Assembly (NCBI GenBank): GCA_030619585.1
Contig: JAUXBD010000156.1
Coordinates: 1 to 5,135, forward strand
Direction: 5' to 3'
Source: Desulfobacteraceae bacterium
GTDB taxonomy: Bacteria > Desulfobacterota > Desulfobacteria > Desulfobacterales > SURF-7
Length of the DNA: 5,135 nt
Positions 1 to 5,135 of this stretch are shown here, piece by piece. The notes under the pieces are model-generated. The model saw only the letters and a list, made by a program, of their open reading frames with translations. It was not told where the DNA came from and ran no database searches. Both the position numbers and the translations under genes were made by a program. Positions within the stretch are counted from its first letter, which is position 1. Every line of letters starts with the position of its first letter.

Positions 1-8
1 ACTGACCA

Positions 9-121
9 CCTAATCACTGTCCTGGCCATAAAAATTCAAAGTAGCTTATATCAAATATCCAGAGTAAGCTTTAAGTGTTTTTTATGGCCACTTTTTAATC
101 TGACAGGAAAAGATTATTAGG
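9..121. repeat. Interrupted inverted repeat in the leader upstream of purN
   Basis: A perfect 12-bp inverted repeat is visible: TGGCCATAAAAA at 23-34 and TTTTTATGGCCA at 79-90. Outside it, CTGTC (17-21) is complementary to GACAG (102-106), and TAATC (11-15) to GATTA (112-116), with unpaired bases between the blocks on the right side. Inside it, AGCTTA (43-48) is complementary to TAAGCT (65-70). As RNA this could fold into a long stem with internal loops. The right arm is followed by C and five T (91-96), so it could act as a terminator for a gene left of the window. It could equally be a degenerate small mobile element or a structured leader. The inverted repeat is seen directly; every function is inference. 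The stretch 1-265 otherwise holds no convincing gene: one frame is open from base 1 to a TAG at 117-119 but overlaps the repeat and resembles no family I know. Confidence 0.5.
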
Positions 122-191
122 AAAGAATTCTTAAAAAAAGCTTTACGTTGTTTTTGGTTGAGTATAGTGAATCATACATATAGTGTCAATA

Positions 192-197
192 TATAAT
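192..197 (+). promoter_or_regulatory. Candidate -10 box for purN
   Basis: TATAAT at 192-197 matches the sigma-70 -10 consensus exactly. The matching -35 region (around 169-174, GAATCA) is poor, so the promoter would be weak or activator-dependent. A second perfect TATAAT lies at 252-257, but it would start transcription only a few bases before the ribosome binding site and has only a T-run at the -35 position. The first box gives a leader of about 75 nt and is preferred. In AT-rich DNA such hexamers arise by chance, so this call is tentative. Confidence 0.35.
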
Positions 198-267
198 CCC
201 GGCTGCAAAGTAAGCGTATTTCAGGCATATTTTTTTCAAAGCGTCTGAAAATATAATATATTTAAAT

Positions 268-273
268 GGGGAG
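268..273 (+). promoter_or_regulatory. Shine-Dalgarno site that fixes the purN start at 281
   Basis: GGGGAG at 268-273 lies 7 nt before the ATG at 281, an ideal spacing. An in-frame ATG at 266 overlaps this site and has no ribosome binding site of its own. The 281 start also leaves the usual short lead into the nucleotide-binding glycine loop, so the longer form starting at 266 is rejected. Confidence 0.75.
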
Positions 274-280
274 AAAAAAT

Positions 281-1072
281 ATGGACAGAAAAATACGTAT
301 TGGAGCCCTGATATCCGGTGGCGGAACAAACCTGCAGGCCATCATAGATTCATGCGAATCCGGAAATATAGCCGGCCAAATGGTGTTTGTCGGGTCAGAC
401 AATCCGGACGCCCGTGGACTTGAGAGGGCCCAAAAGCACTCCATTGTCTCATTTGCTGTTGATTACAGGAAAATTATAAGGGGATTTAAAGATGAGCCTG
501 AAAAAATATCTGTTCCTGATGATTTTAACCTTGAAGAGGCTATCCGCAAACAGTCTTTTTTTCCCCGGGATGAAAACCCCTTTAGGGTCAAAAATTTTCT
601 TTTAACACGGGCAATAGCAGAAGCCGAGCTTATTAATAAAATGAAACCATATTCATGTGATCTCCTGGTTCTGGCAGGATTTATGCGAAATCTGACCCCA
701 TATTTTATAGACAGGATCAATACAGACCCGAAAAACCCATGTATAATGAACATACACCCCGCCCTGCTCCCCTCTTTTCCCGGTGTTGACGGTTATGGTG
801 ACACATTTAGATATGGATGCAAAGTTGGCGGGTGCACAGCGCACTTTATAGATTACGGTGAAGATTCAGGGCCGATTATAGGCCAGCGGGCATTTGCAAT
901 ACAGTCTGACGATACCCTTGATTCAATAAAGAAAAAGGGACTGCAGATGGAATGGGAGCTTTACTCGGAGTGCATACAGCTATTTGCACAAGGCCGCCTT
1001 AAAACTAATAAAATGACCTTTACCCTTGCAAACGGCAAACCGGTCAGCCGGACTGTTGTCACAATAAGCTGA
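281..1072 (+). CDS. purN: Phosphoribosylglycinamide formyltransferase (GAR transformylase)
   Basis: This cytoplasmic enzyme transfers the formyl group of 10-formyltetrahydrofolate to glycinamide ribonucleotide (GAR), the third step of purine synthesis. The 263-residue product opens with a beta strand and the phosphate-binding loop ISGGGTNLQ (11-19), the PurN form of the formyltransferase N-terminus. LAGFMR (131-136) is the folate-pocket strand. NIHPALLPSFPG (157-168) carries catalytic Asn157 and His159, and the third catalytic residue is Asp195 in EDSGPIIGQ (194-202), so the active site looks intact. It is about 50 residues longer than the roughly 212-residue E. coli enzyme. Most of the excess lies between the GLERA strand (46-50) and LAGFMR, in a charged stretch around 66-118. 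The segment after the catalytic loop (VDGYGDTFRYGCKVGG, 169-184) also differs from the usual His/Ala-rich version. The gene stands alone: no purM or other pur gene is adjacent, and it converges on the HU gene. Methionyl-tRNA formyltransferase is unlikely because its C-terminal domain is missing. Confidence 0.9.
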   Translation: MDRKIRIGALISGGGTNLQAIIDSCESGNIAGQMVFVGSDNPDARGLERAQKHSIVSFAVDYRKIIRGFKDEPEKISVPDDFNLEEAIRKQSFFPRDENPFRVKNFLLTRAIAEAELINKMKPYSCDLLVLAGFMRNLTPYFIDRINTDPKNPCIMNIHPALLPSFPGVDGYGDTFRYGCKVGGCTAHFIDYGEDSGPIIGQRAFAIQSDDTLDSIKKKGLQMEWELYSECIQLFAQGRLKTNKMTFTLANGKPVSRTVVTIS

Positions 1073-1133
1073 TGCATAAATAAAATGATCCATGGGAGAT
1101 TGATCCTGTTTTGGAAGGTCGTATGGAAGCATG

Positions 1134-1180
1134 AATGAAGCGGCCCATTGCCTTGTGTGTAAGAAAAGGGCCGCTTCATT
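1134..1180. terminator. Probable bidirectional terminator between convergent purN and HU genes
   Basis: AATGAAGCGGCCC (1134-1146) and GGGCCGCTTCATT (1168-1180) are perfect 13-bp complements with a 21-nt loop. A small nested stem, CTT (1152-1154) with AAG (1161-1163), could close part of that loop. The hairpin begins 61 nt after the purN stop and 9 nt after the HU stop on the other strand, where a shared terminator between convergent genes is expected. Neither side has a long T tract, so termination may be imperfect or factor-assisted. The inverted repeat is certain; the function is inferred from position. Confidence 0.6.
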
Positions 1181-1189
1181 GCAGTTTAT

Positions 1190-1462
1190 CTATACAGCAT
1201 CTTTTAGAGCTTTTCCTGCTTTAAATTTCACTGCATTCCGTGCGCTAATCTTGATAGCTTTGCCGGTCTGAGGATTGCGGCCAGTGCGGGCTTTTCTGCG
1301 GACTTTTGAAAAAGTGCCGAATCCGACCAGAGTCACTTTGCCGTCTTTTTTCTTAAGAGCCTTTGTTACACCGTCTGTAAAAGAGCTTAAAGCCTTTGCT
1401 GCAGCGGCCTTAGAGATTCCTGCATCCTTTGCCATTTTCTCAACTAATTCTGCTTTGGTCAT
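1190..1462 (-). CDS. hup: HU family nucleoid-associated DNA-binding protein
   Basis: HU proteins act as homo- or heterodimers that bend and compact DNA with little sequence preference, and assist replication, repair and recombination. At 90 residues the product has the standard HU length. The N-terminal helical dimerisation part (about 1-40) is followed by the signature GFGTF (47-51). Next comes the basic DNA-binding arm with RNP at 62-64, where Pro64 corresponds to the proline that intercalates between base pairs. The C-terminal helix is Lys/Ala-rich. No residue looks missing. The ATG is preceded by AGGAG (plus-strand complement at 1469-1473) with 6 nt spacing, so the start is secure. IHF subunits share the fold, but the whole sequence reads as HU rather than IHF. 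The gene is monocistronic, with its own promoter and a hairpin 9 nt past the stop. Which HU paralogue it is cannot be told here. Confidence 0.96.
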   Translation of the reverse strand: MTKAELVEKMAKDAGISKAAAAKALSSFTDGVTKALKKKDGKVTLVGFGTFSKVRRKARTGRNPQTGKAIKISARNAVKFKAGKALKDAV

Positions 1463-1515
1463 TGAAGTCTCCTTTTTTTGATGGTTTGTTGTTAATGAAA
1501 TGCTCTATTTATGAC

Positions 1516-1544
1516 CTTTTACGGCAGGTTAAAACCCAAGTCAA
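1516..1544 (-). promoter_or_regulatory. Candidate sigma-70 promoter of the HU gene
   Basis: On the minus strand TTGACT (1544-1539) matches 5 of 6 bases of the -35 consensus. A 17-bp spacer separates it from TAAAAG (1521-1516), which matches 4 of 6 bases of the -10 consensus. Transcription would begin near 1509 and give a leader of about 46 nt carrying the AGGAG site. An A/T-rich block just upstream (about 1565-1585) could serve as an UP element, which would suit a strongly expressed nucleoid protein. Inferred from sequence match and position only. Confidence 0.5.
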
Positions 1545-1647
1545 CAGAAAAATCAACATTTCACAGATTTTTTTAGAAAAAATATTTTGTTGATATGCTA
1601 TATGGCTGCGTTTAGGAGACTATTAAACAATTATTTTCAGTACACAC

Positions 1648-1767
1648 CTAACATGTACCGCCATTCCATCCAAACATTTTTCCGTCAAGATCAGTAAATT
1701 CAATATATATTCTTTTTCCTGAAACACCGATCTCAGATTCAATATATTCTAAGGATTTAACCGTCAT
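1648..1767 (-). CDS. Doubtful small ORF of 39 aa downstream of the exporter
   Basis: An ATG at 1767 opens a 39-codon frame ending in TAG at 1650-1648, in the same orientation as the exporter and starting 45 nt past its stop. The product is unrecognised. Its composition looks protein-like (alternating hydrophobic and charged residues, then DLDGKMFGWNGGTC at the C-terminus), with no signal peptide or membrane helix. Against it, no Shine-Dalgarno precedes the ATG, the length is near what chance allows, and part of it is built from the AT-rich direct repeat. It could be a small protein translated by coupling, the remnant of a decayed gene, or chance. No function is proposed. Confidence 0.25.
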   Translation of the reverse strand: MTVKSLEYIESEIGVSGKRIYIEFTDLDGKMFGWNGGTC

Positions 1768-1812
1768 GAGGAAAGATATAGCAAAGACCTATAGCACTTT
1801 TTCAGCAAGGCA

Positions 1813-4263
1813 TCAACCTTCCATTTCATTATTATTTGGCTTTCTGCTCACAAGAACAAGGATGGCAGGAGCAAGGATAAAATCGGCAAGAAGCGCAAGA
1901 ATAATTGTAAGACCTGTTAAAAGCCCAAAAACCACAAGAAGGGAAAGTGACGCGGATGAAAGGGCAAAAAAACCACAGGTAAGGATAAGGGTGGTCATCA
2001 AAAGGGCTCTGCCTGTGCCTAGCATGGTCTCTTTTACAGCAAAATGAGCATCTGAACTCTTCTCATAATACTTTCTGAAATTATACAGAAAGTGCACTGT
2101 ATCATCCACTACAATGCCTATGGCAATGCTGCCGATCATTATGGTGCTCATGTCTATAGGTATCTTCAGGGCGCCCATGATTCCCATTACTATAAATATG
2201 GGCAAAAGATTAGATCCCATGCAGAGCAGCCCTGTTTTTATATCTCCCGCAAGAAAGATCATCATTATTGTTATTATTGTAACTGCTAAGGCGTAGCTGA
2301 CAGCCATGCTTTTAAGTGCTGCCGGGATGGATCTTGACATGAGTACTGCTATCCCTGTAACTGTTATCTCTGCCTTTCCCAAAAGATGTGACTCAGCTTC
2401 AGACCTCACATATGCAATAAAATCTCTGAAGTACACCGCGTCACACCAGTTTGTCTTTATCGTAATCCTTGTTTTGCTCCTGGCCCCATCGATCACCATA
2501 TCCAGGTCTTCATATCCACTTTCCTCAAAAAGGAGAAACTGCTGAGCTGCTGTTTCCCTGTCTTTGGGTAGTATGTACCAGTCAGGGTCATTTTCATGAA
2601 GGGCCTTACTGACCTCCTTGAAAATATCGTTTACGGAAAGCACCTTTCCCACCCTAACATGTCTGCTTTTATATTTCTTGGCTTTTGATGTAAACAGATC
2701 AAGCTGTCTGAGAAATTCAGGGTCAAATATTCCGCCCTCCTTACTTGTGTCTGCCACAACCTCAATTGTTATTGTCCCCTTTAACAGATCGTCAATTAGG
2801 GGGACATCTCTTCTCACCGTCTCTTTTTTATTGAGCCAGTTGATAATGTCATGGGAGTAGCGTAGCTGGAAAATAAAGTATGTTGACAGGCCGAACAAAA
2901 AAACACCTGCAAACAAAATCTTTACGGGGTGTTTGATGGCAAGATTGGCAAAAGACAGCAGTACACGATCCATAACAACAGATTTTTTCCTCTCCTGTCC
3001 TTGCGGCTTTCTTTTCAAAGGCATAAAAGAGATGAGCGCCGGAAGCAAAACTATCGTGTAGAAAAGCGCAAACATTACTCCTGCAGCTCCGAATATACCC
3101 ACATCAGCCATTGCGGTGAGATCTGCAAAGGAGAATGAAAGAAGTCCGGCAGCTGTTGTGAGGCTTGTAAGCACTACTGCCAGGCCCGAATGCCCCATGG
3201 CATAGGCGATAGCATCCTCCCGGCTGTCTCCTTCCTGGAAACGCCTGTAGAAAATAGCAAGCACATGCACAGCATCGCCCACACTTACAGCAAGAAGGAA
3301 TGCCGGAAGCACAACTGTGGTCAGCTTAAAGGGTACGTTAAAAAAACCCATCAAACCTGCTGTGGAAAAAAGAGCGAAAATCATAACTATCTCTGGCAGC
3401 ACAACCCCTGAAACTCTTTGAAAAAAAATTGCCAGGAAAAGGGCCACCGTTACAAGGGAGATTAATATCACAAGAATTATATCCCTGCTCATGGCCTCGT
3501 TGTAGACATCCAGTACAAAAGGGCTGCCTGCGATGTAGATGTGAAAGCCAGAGTCCCGGTACCGTTCAACCACACCTATAACTGCTTCAACAAACTGTCT
3601 ATTCTCCTTTTCAGAAAAATAGGTTTTTGTCGGAGTTTCATCTTTCTGTTCTACTAGATCATCAAATACATCGAAAACATCTTCTGTCTGCTGCCCTGAT
3701 TCCACCAAAGCGCTTGCCTCAATAATAACGGCCGTCACCTTTCCGTCCCTGGAGATAATGCTGTCCTCATATAAAGGATAGCCGAGGACCTTTTTTTTCA
3801 GGGCATCAGGGTCAAAATCATCTTCATCAAGGTCGGAAAGAAGATCCTCAACAATAAGAATGTCCCCTTCCCCCCTGGTATATCGTACATTAATCAGGCT
3901 TGTAACTTCTTTTAGATAAGGAACTTCATCTTCAAGCTCCTGGTGAAAGGATGCAAGTGTTGACAGGAACTTTCTGTCAAACACTTCAGGGGGGTTTAAA
4001 GCTATGGTGATAAACTGCCCCCTTCCGAATTGTTCCTGGAAGGCATTGAAGGTTAGTCGTGCCGGATCATTCTTGTGGAGCAGGGCTTCCGGAGACGTAT
4101 CAATGGTTATTTTGTGGAACTGACCGACAAGTGTCCCAATACAGAGCAAGGCAACAAGAAGGCTCTTGAACCTGTTTCGGTAGATATAACGTCCAAGCCG
4201 GGAAAAGGATCCCTCTATTTTGTTTCTTATTATTTTCGACATTACAAAAAGTAAAGAATCCAC
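1813..4263 (-). CDS. RND superfamily exporter (MMPL/COG1033 type, 12 membrane helices)
   Basis: This is an inner-membrane, proton-driven transporter of the RND superfamily, in the 'predicted exporter' (COG1033/MMPL) branch. Members are thought to move lipids or other hydrophobic molecules; the substrate here is unknown. The 816 residues show the classic duplicated layout. Helix 1 is at about 33-50, followed by a periplasmic domain (51-260). Five helices follow at about 261-282, 287-307, 315-338, 358-380 and 388-412. Helix 7 is at about 447-465, followed by a second periplasmic domain (466-648), then five helices at about 650-671, 675-698, 704-726, 752-770 and 774-805. The mid-membrane acidic motifs are present in both halves: GDAVH (329-333) in helix 4 and VDDTVH (719-724) in helix 10, the likely proton relay. 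There is no frameshift. The GTG at 4263 is the most upstream start, since an in-frame TAG ends 3 nt before it; an ATG at 4242 (residue 8) is an alternative. Neither has a well-placed Shine-Dalgarno: AGGAG at 4288-4292 is 24 nt from the GTG. No adaptor, outer-membrane channel or regulator gene is visible beside it. Confidence 0.9.
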   Translation of the reverse strand: MDSLLFVMSKIIRNKIEGSFSRLGRYIYRNRFKSLLVALLCIGTLVGQFHKITIDTSPEALLHKNDPARLTFNAFQEQFGRGQFITIALNPPEVFDRKFLSTLASFHQELEDEVPYLKEVTSLINVRYTRGEGDILIVEDLLSDLDEDDFDPDALKKKVLGYPLYEDSIISRDGKVTAVIIEASALVESGQQTEDVFDVFDDLVEQKDETPTKTYFSEKENRQFVEAVIGVVERYRDSGFHIYIAGSPFVLDVYNEAMSRDIILVILISLVTVALFLAIFFQRVSGVVLPEIVMIFALFSTAGLMGFFNVPFKLTTVVLPAFLLAVSVGDAVHVLAIFYRRFQEGDSREDAIAYAMGHSGLAVVLTSLTTAAGLLSFSFADLTAMADVGIFGAAGVMFALFYTIVLLPALISFMPLKRKPQGQERKKSVVMDRVLLSFANLAIKHPVKILFAGVFLFGLSTYFIFQLRYSHDIINWLNKKETVRRDVPLIDDLLKGTITIEVVADTSKEGGIFDPEFLRQLDLFTSKAKKYKSRHVRVGKVLSVNDIFKEVSKALHENDPDWYILPKDRETAAQQFLLFEESGYEDLDMVIDGARSKTRITIKTNWCDAVYFRDFIAYVRSEAESHLLGKAEITVTGIAVLMSRSIPAALKSMAVSYALAVTIITIMMIFLAGDIKTGLLCMGSNLLPIFIVMGIMGALKIPIDMSTIMIGSIAIGIVVDDTVHFLYNFRKYYEKSSDAHFAVKETMLGTGRALLMTTLILTCGFFALSSASLSLLVVFGLLTGLTIILALLADFILAPAILVLVSRKPNNNEMEG

Positions 4264-4277
4264 GTTCTAGGACGTGG
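4260..4277. promoter_or_regulatory. 18-bp near-perfect palindrome over the exporter start (candidate operator)
   Basis: CCACGTTCTAGGACGTGG is symmetric at 16 of 18 positions; only the 7/12 pair breaks the dyad. It covers the GTG start at 4263-4261 and lies between that start and the AGGAG at 4288-4292. As DNA it has the size and symmetry of an operator for a dimeric repressor. As mRNA it would form a short hairpin covering the start codon. It is GC-rich compared with the AT-rich DNA around it. The palindrome is seen directly; the role is inferred. Confidence 0.45.
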
Positions 4278-4335
4278 CCTTGTTTTGCTCCTTAAGATGA
4301 AAGTTTACAGCTTTATTTTGGATTTAGAATTTCTT

Positions 4336-4364
4336 AGTTTATCCAGGTTATGGCCTTATTGCAA
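4336..4364 (-). promoter_or_regulatory. Weak candidate promoter of the exporter gene
   Basis: On the minus strand TTGCAA (4364-4359) and TAAACT (4341-4336), each matching 4 of 6 consensus bases, are separated by 17 bp. Transcription would start near 4329, upstream of the palindrome at 4260-4277, giving a leader of about 66 nt. The region is AT-rich and other pairs are possible, so this is a suggestion only. Confidence 0.25.
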
Positions 4365-4424
4365 ATAAAACTAAAAATCAAGCGGTATAGGGCAATTAAG
4401 CATTTCGTAAGTTCTATTTATAGC

Positions 4425-4454
4425 TTGACATATTATGCTTTTCTGGGGCATGAT
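4425..4454 (+). promoter_or_regulatory. Candidate promoter of the truncated membrane-protein gene
   Basis: TTGACA at 4425-4430 is a perfect -35 hexamer on the plus strand. With an 18-bp spacer, CATGAT (4449-4454) matches 4 of 6 bases of the -10 consensus. Transcription would begin near 4461 and leave a leader of about 41 nt before the ATG at 4502. The perfect -35 is the main support; the -10 is mediocre. Confidence 0.4.
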
Positions 4455-4501
4455 TCATCCAAAATAATACTATTGTCATATCTTAATATTATTTCCTTAT
4501 T

Positions 4502-5135
4502 ATGAAAAAGAAAAAACCGAGCGATAAATATCAATGGATTATCGGCCCCAAACAGGCAGCGGTTAAACTAAAGAACAGCCTTATCTGGTCTATTGTAGAT
4601 CACCCGAAAAAAAAAGACGAGGTACAATTGGGACTGGCAATGTCCCTGTCCCGTTCAGACCATGAACTGGAAGAAGACCCGGCTTCATGCAACAGCGTCG
4701 TTAGGCATCCTTTTTCATTGTCAAAATGCCCGGGATGGCTAATACTCTTTATGTGGATTTTGATTGTCGTCAGTTCTGTTTTAATTGTCGTCGGGTTATA
4801 TAAACATCATATTAAAGTATTACAGCTACCTGCTGGGTTAATCCAAAACTGGAGAGATTTTTTCTTCCTCAGTGTCACAACCTTAGCCGGATATGCTTTG
4901 TCGGTATACGCACAGGCAATGATACTGATATCATCCTGTAAAGATCGAAACCACCTGTTTGGTGTGGGAAGACTGACGGTTAAAGTTGAACCTGTTATAT
5001 GGCGCTTGGGGATACCCCATGGCTCTGCCTTGATGGCACTGTCATTTCCTTTTTTTTGCGGGTTGGCAAGCTGGTCCTGGCTCCCTTATAACAATATTGT
5101 TTTGCCCGGGCTTGCTATTGGTTGCTGGATATATG
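4502..5135 (+). CDS. Unrecognised multi-pass membrane protein, 3' end outside the window
   Basis: The frame opens at ATG 4502, with an in-frame TAA at 4484-4486 just upstream, and stays open for 211 codons to the window edge. I do not recognise the family. The N-terminus (1-75) is hydrophilic, begins with a lysine run (2-5), has a second KKK at 36-38 and an acidic patch (54-59), and is probably cytoplasmic. Hydrophobic segments follow at about 78-100, 119-145 and 173-193, with a fourth starting near 197 and cut off. Residues 146-172 form a polar loop. Cysteines at 63, 76, 146, 186 and 208 form no clear metal or redox motif. There is no signal peptide. No Shine-Dalgarno is visible before the ATG, so the start is uncertain; Met47 (4640) is a less likely alternative. 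A run of nine A (4607-4615) lies inside the frame. The gene diverges from the RND exporter across 238 bp, so they may share control. Consistent codon use and a long open frame support a real gene; its function is unknown. Confidence 0.75.
   Translation, partial: MKKKKPSDKYQWIIGPKQAAVKLKNSLIWSIVDHPKKKDEVQLGLAMSLSRSDHELEEDPASCNSVVRHPFSLSKCPGWLILFMWILIVVSSVLIVVGLYKHHIKVLQLPAGLIQNWRDFFFLSVTTLAGYALSVYAQAMILISSCKDRNHLFGVGRLTVKVEPVIWRLGIPHGSALMALSFPFFCGLASWSWLPYNNIVLPGLAIGCWIY

Larger units (their letters stand above)
1463..1812. other. Intergenic region between the exporter and HU genes
   Basis: This 350-bp stretch separates the end of the RND gene from the start of the HU gene, both on the minus strand. 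Its HU-proximal third holds the HU ribosome binding site and candidate promoter, plus A/T-rich tracts. Its exporter-proximal part holds the doubtful 39-codon ORF described separately. It also has two near-identical 14- to 16-bp direct repeats: ATTCAATATATATTCT (1698-1713) and ATTCAATATATTCT (1737-1750). No strong terminator hairpin follows the exporter stop. I see no RNA gene. Confidence 0.6.

Noticed and set aside
1..119. Possible 3' end of an upstream gene on the plus strand, open from base 1 to TAG at 117-119
   Set aside because: Only 39 codons, no recognisable sequence, and it is overlaid by a long inverted repeat, which suggests non-coding DNA.
139..153. Asp-rich stretch in the exporter resembling a calcium-binding loop (coordinates here are residues 139-153 of the protein)
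   Set aside because: The glycine and the final glutamate of an EF-hand loop are missing, and the segment fits the ordinary variable part of the first periplasmic domain in this exporter family.
266..280. Upstream in-frame ATG as the purN start
   Set aside because: It overlaps the GGGGAG that serves the ATG at 281 and has no ribosome binding site; the added five residues have no counterpart in the family.
463..753. Minus-strand open frames inside purN (also 653-844)
   Set aside because: They are antisense to a well-supported gene, have no family resemblance and are explained by its codon composition.
961..1179. Minus-strand open frame over the end of purN and the terminator
   Set aside because: It starts within the inverted repeat, overlaps purN codons antisense and has no recognisable product.
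1275..1481. Plus-strand open frame antisense to the HU gene
   Set aside because: The minus-strand HU match is unmistakable; the opposite frame is a by-product of it.
1766..2047. Plus-strand open frames antisense to the exporter (also 2092-2296, 2306-2545, 2618-2860, 2929-3138, 3190-3411)
   Set aside because: All lie within the complete 816-residue exporter on the other strand; several are rich in His, Tyr, Ile or Ser as expected from reverse-complemented membrane-helix codons.
4397..4440. Short inverted repeat AAGCAT (4398-4403) / ATGCTT (4435-4440) in the divergent region
   Set aside because: Six-base arms 31 bp apart are expected by chance in AT-rich DNA.

Overview
The window looks like chromosomal DNA of a moderately AT-rich Gram-negative bacterium. 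The best guess is a Desulfobacterota (Deltaproteobacteria), because the PurN has an unusual long insertion and the 12-helix RND exporter is of the COG1033 type common in that group. That placement rests on remembered family resemblance and has not been searched.

Layout from left to right. Positions 1-280 are a non-coding leader holding a long interrupted inverted repeat (9-121), consensus-like -10 boxes and a clear Shine-Dalgarno. Positions 281-1072 (+) are purN, glycinamide ribonucleotide formyltransferase. A perfect 13-bp inverted repeat (1134-1180) separates it from the convergent HU-type DNA-binding protein gene (1190-1462, -). Positions 1463-1812 are mostly non-coding: they hold the HU promoter and one doubtful 39-codon ORF (1648-1767, -). 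Positions 1813-4263 (-) are a complete RND/MMPL-type exporter of 816 aa. A 238-bp AT-rich divergent intergenic region follows, with a near-perfect 18-bp palindrome over the exporter's GTG start. From 4502 (+) an unrecognised multi-pass membrane protein runs off the right edge after 211 codons.

The genes do not form one operon: orientations are +, -, -, +. purN serves purine synthesis, HU is a nucleoid protein, and the exporter probably moves lipid-like or hydrophobic molecules out of the inner membrane. Only the exporter and the truncated membrane protein share a control region, so they are the only pair whose regulation could be linked.

I see no mobile element, CRISPR array, tRNA or rRNA, and no convincing new multi-gene system. 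The items most worth checking are the interrupted inverted repeat at the left edge, the palindrome at the exporter start, the enlarged PurN insertion and the truncated membrane protein.
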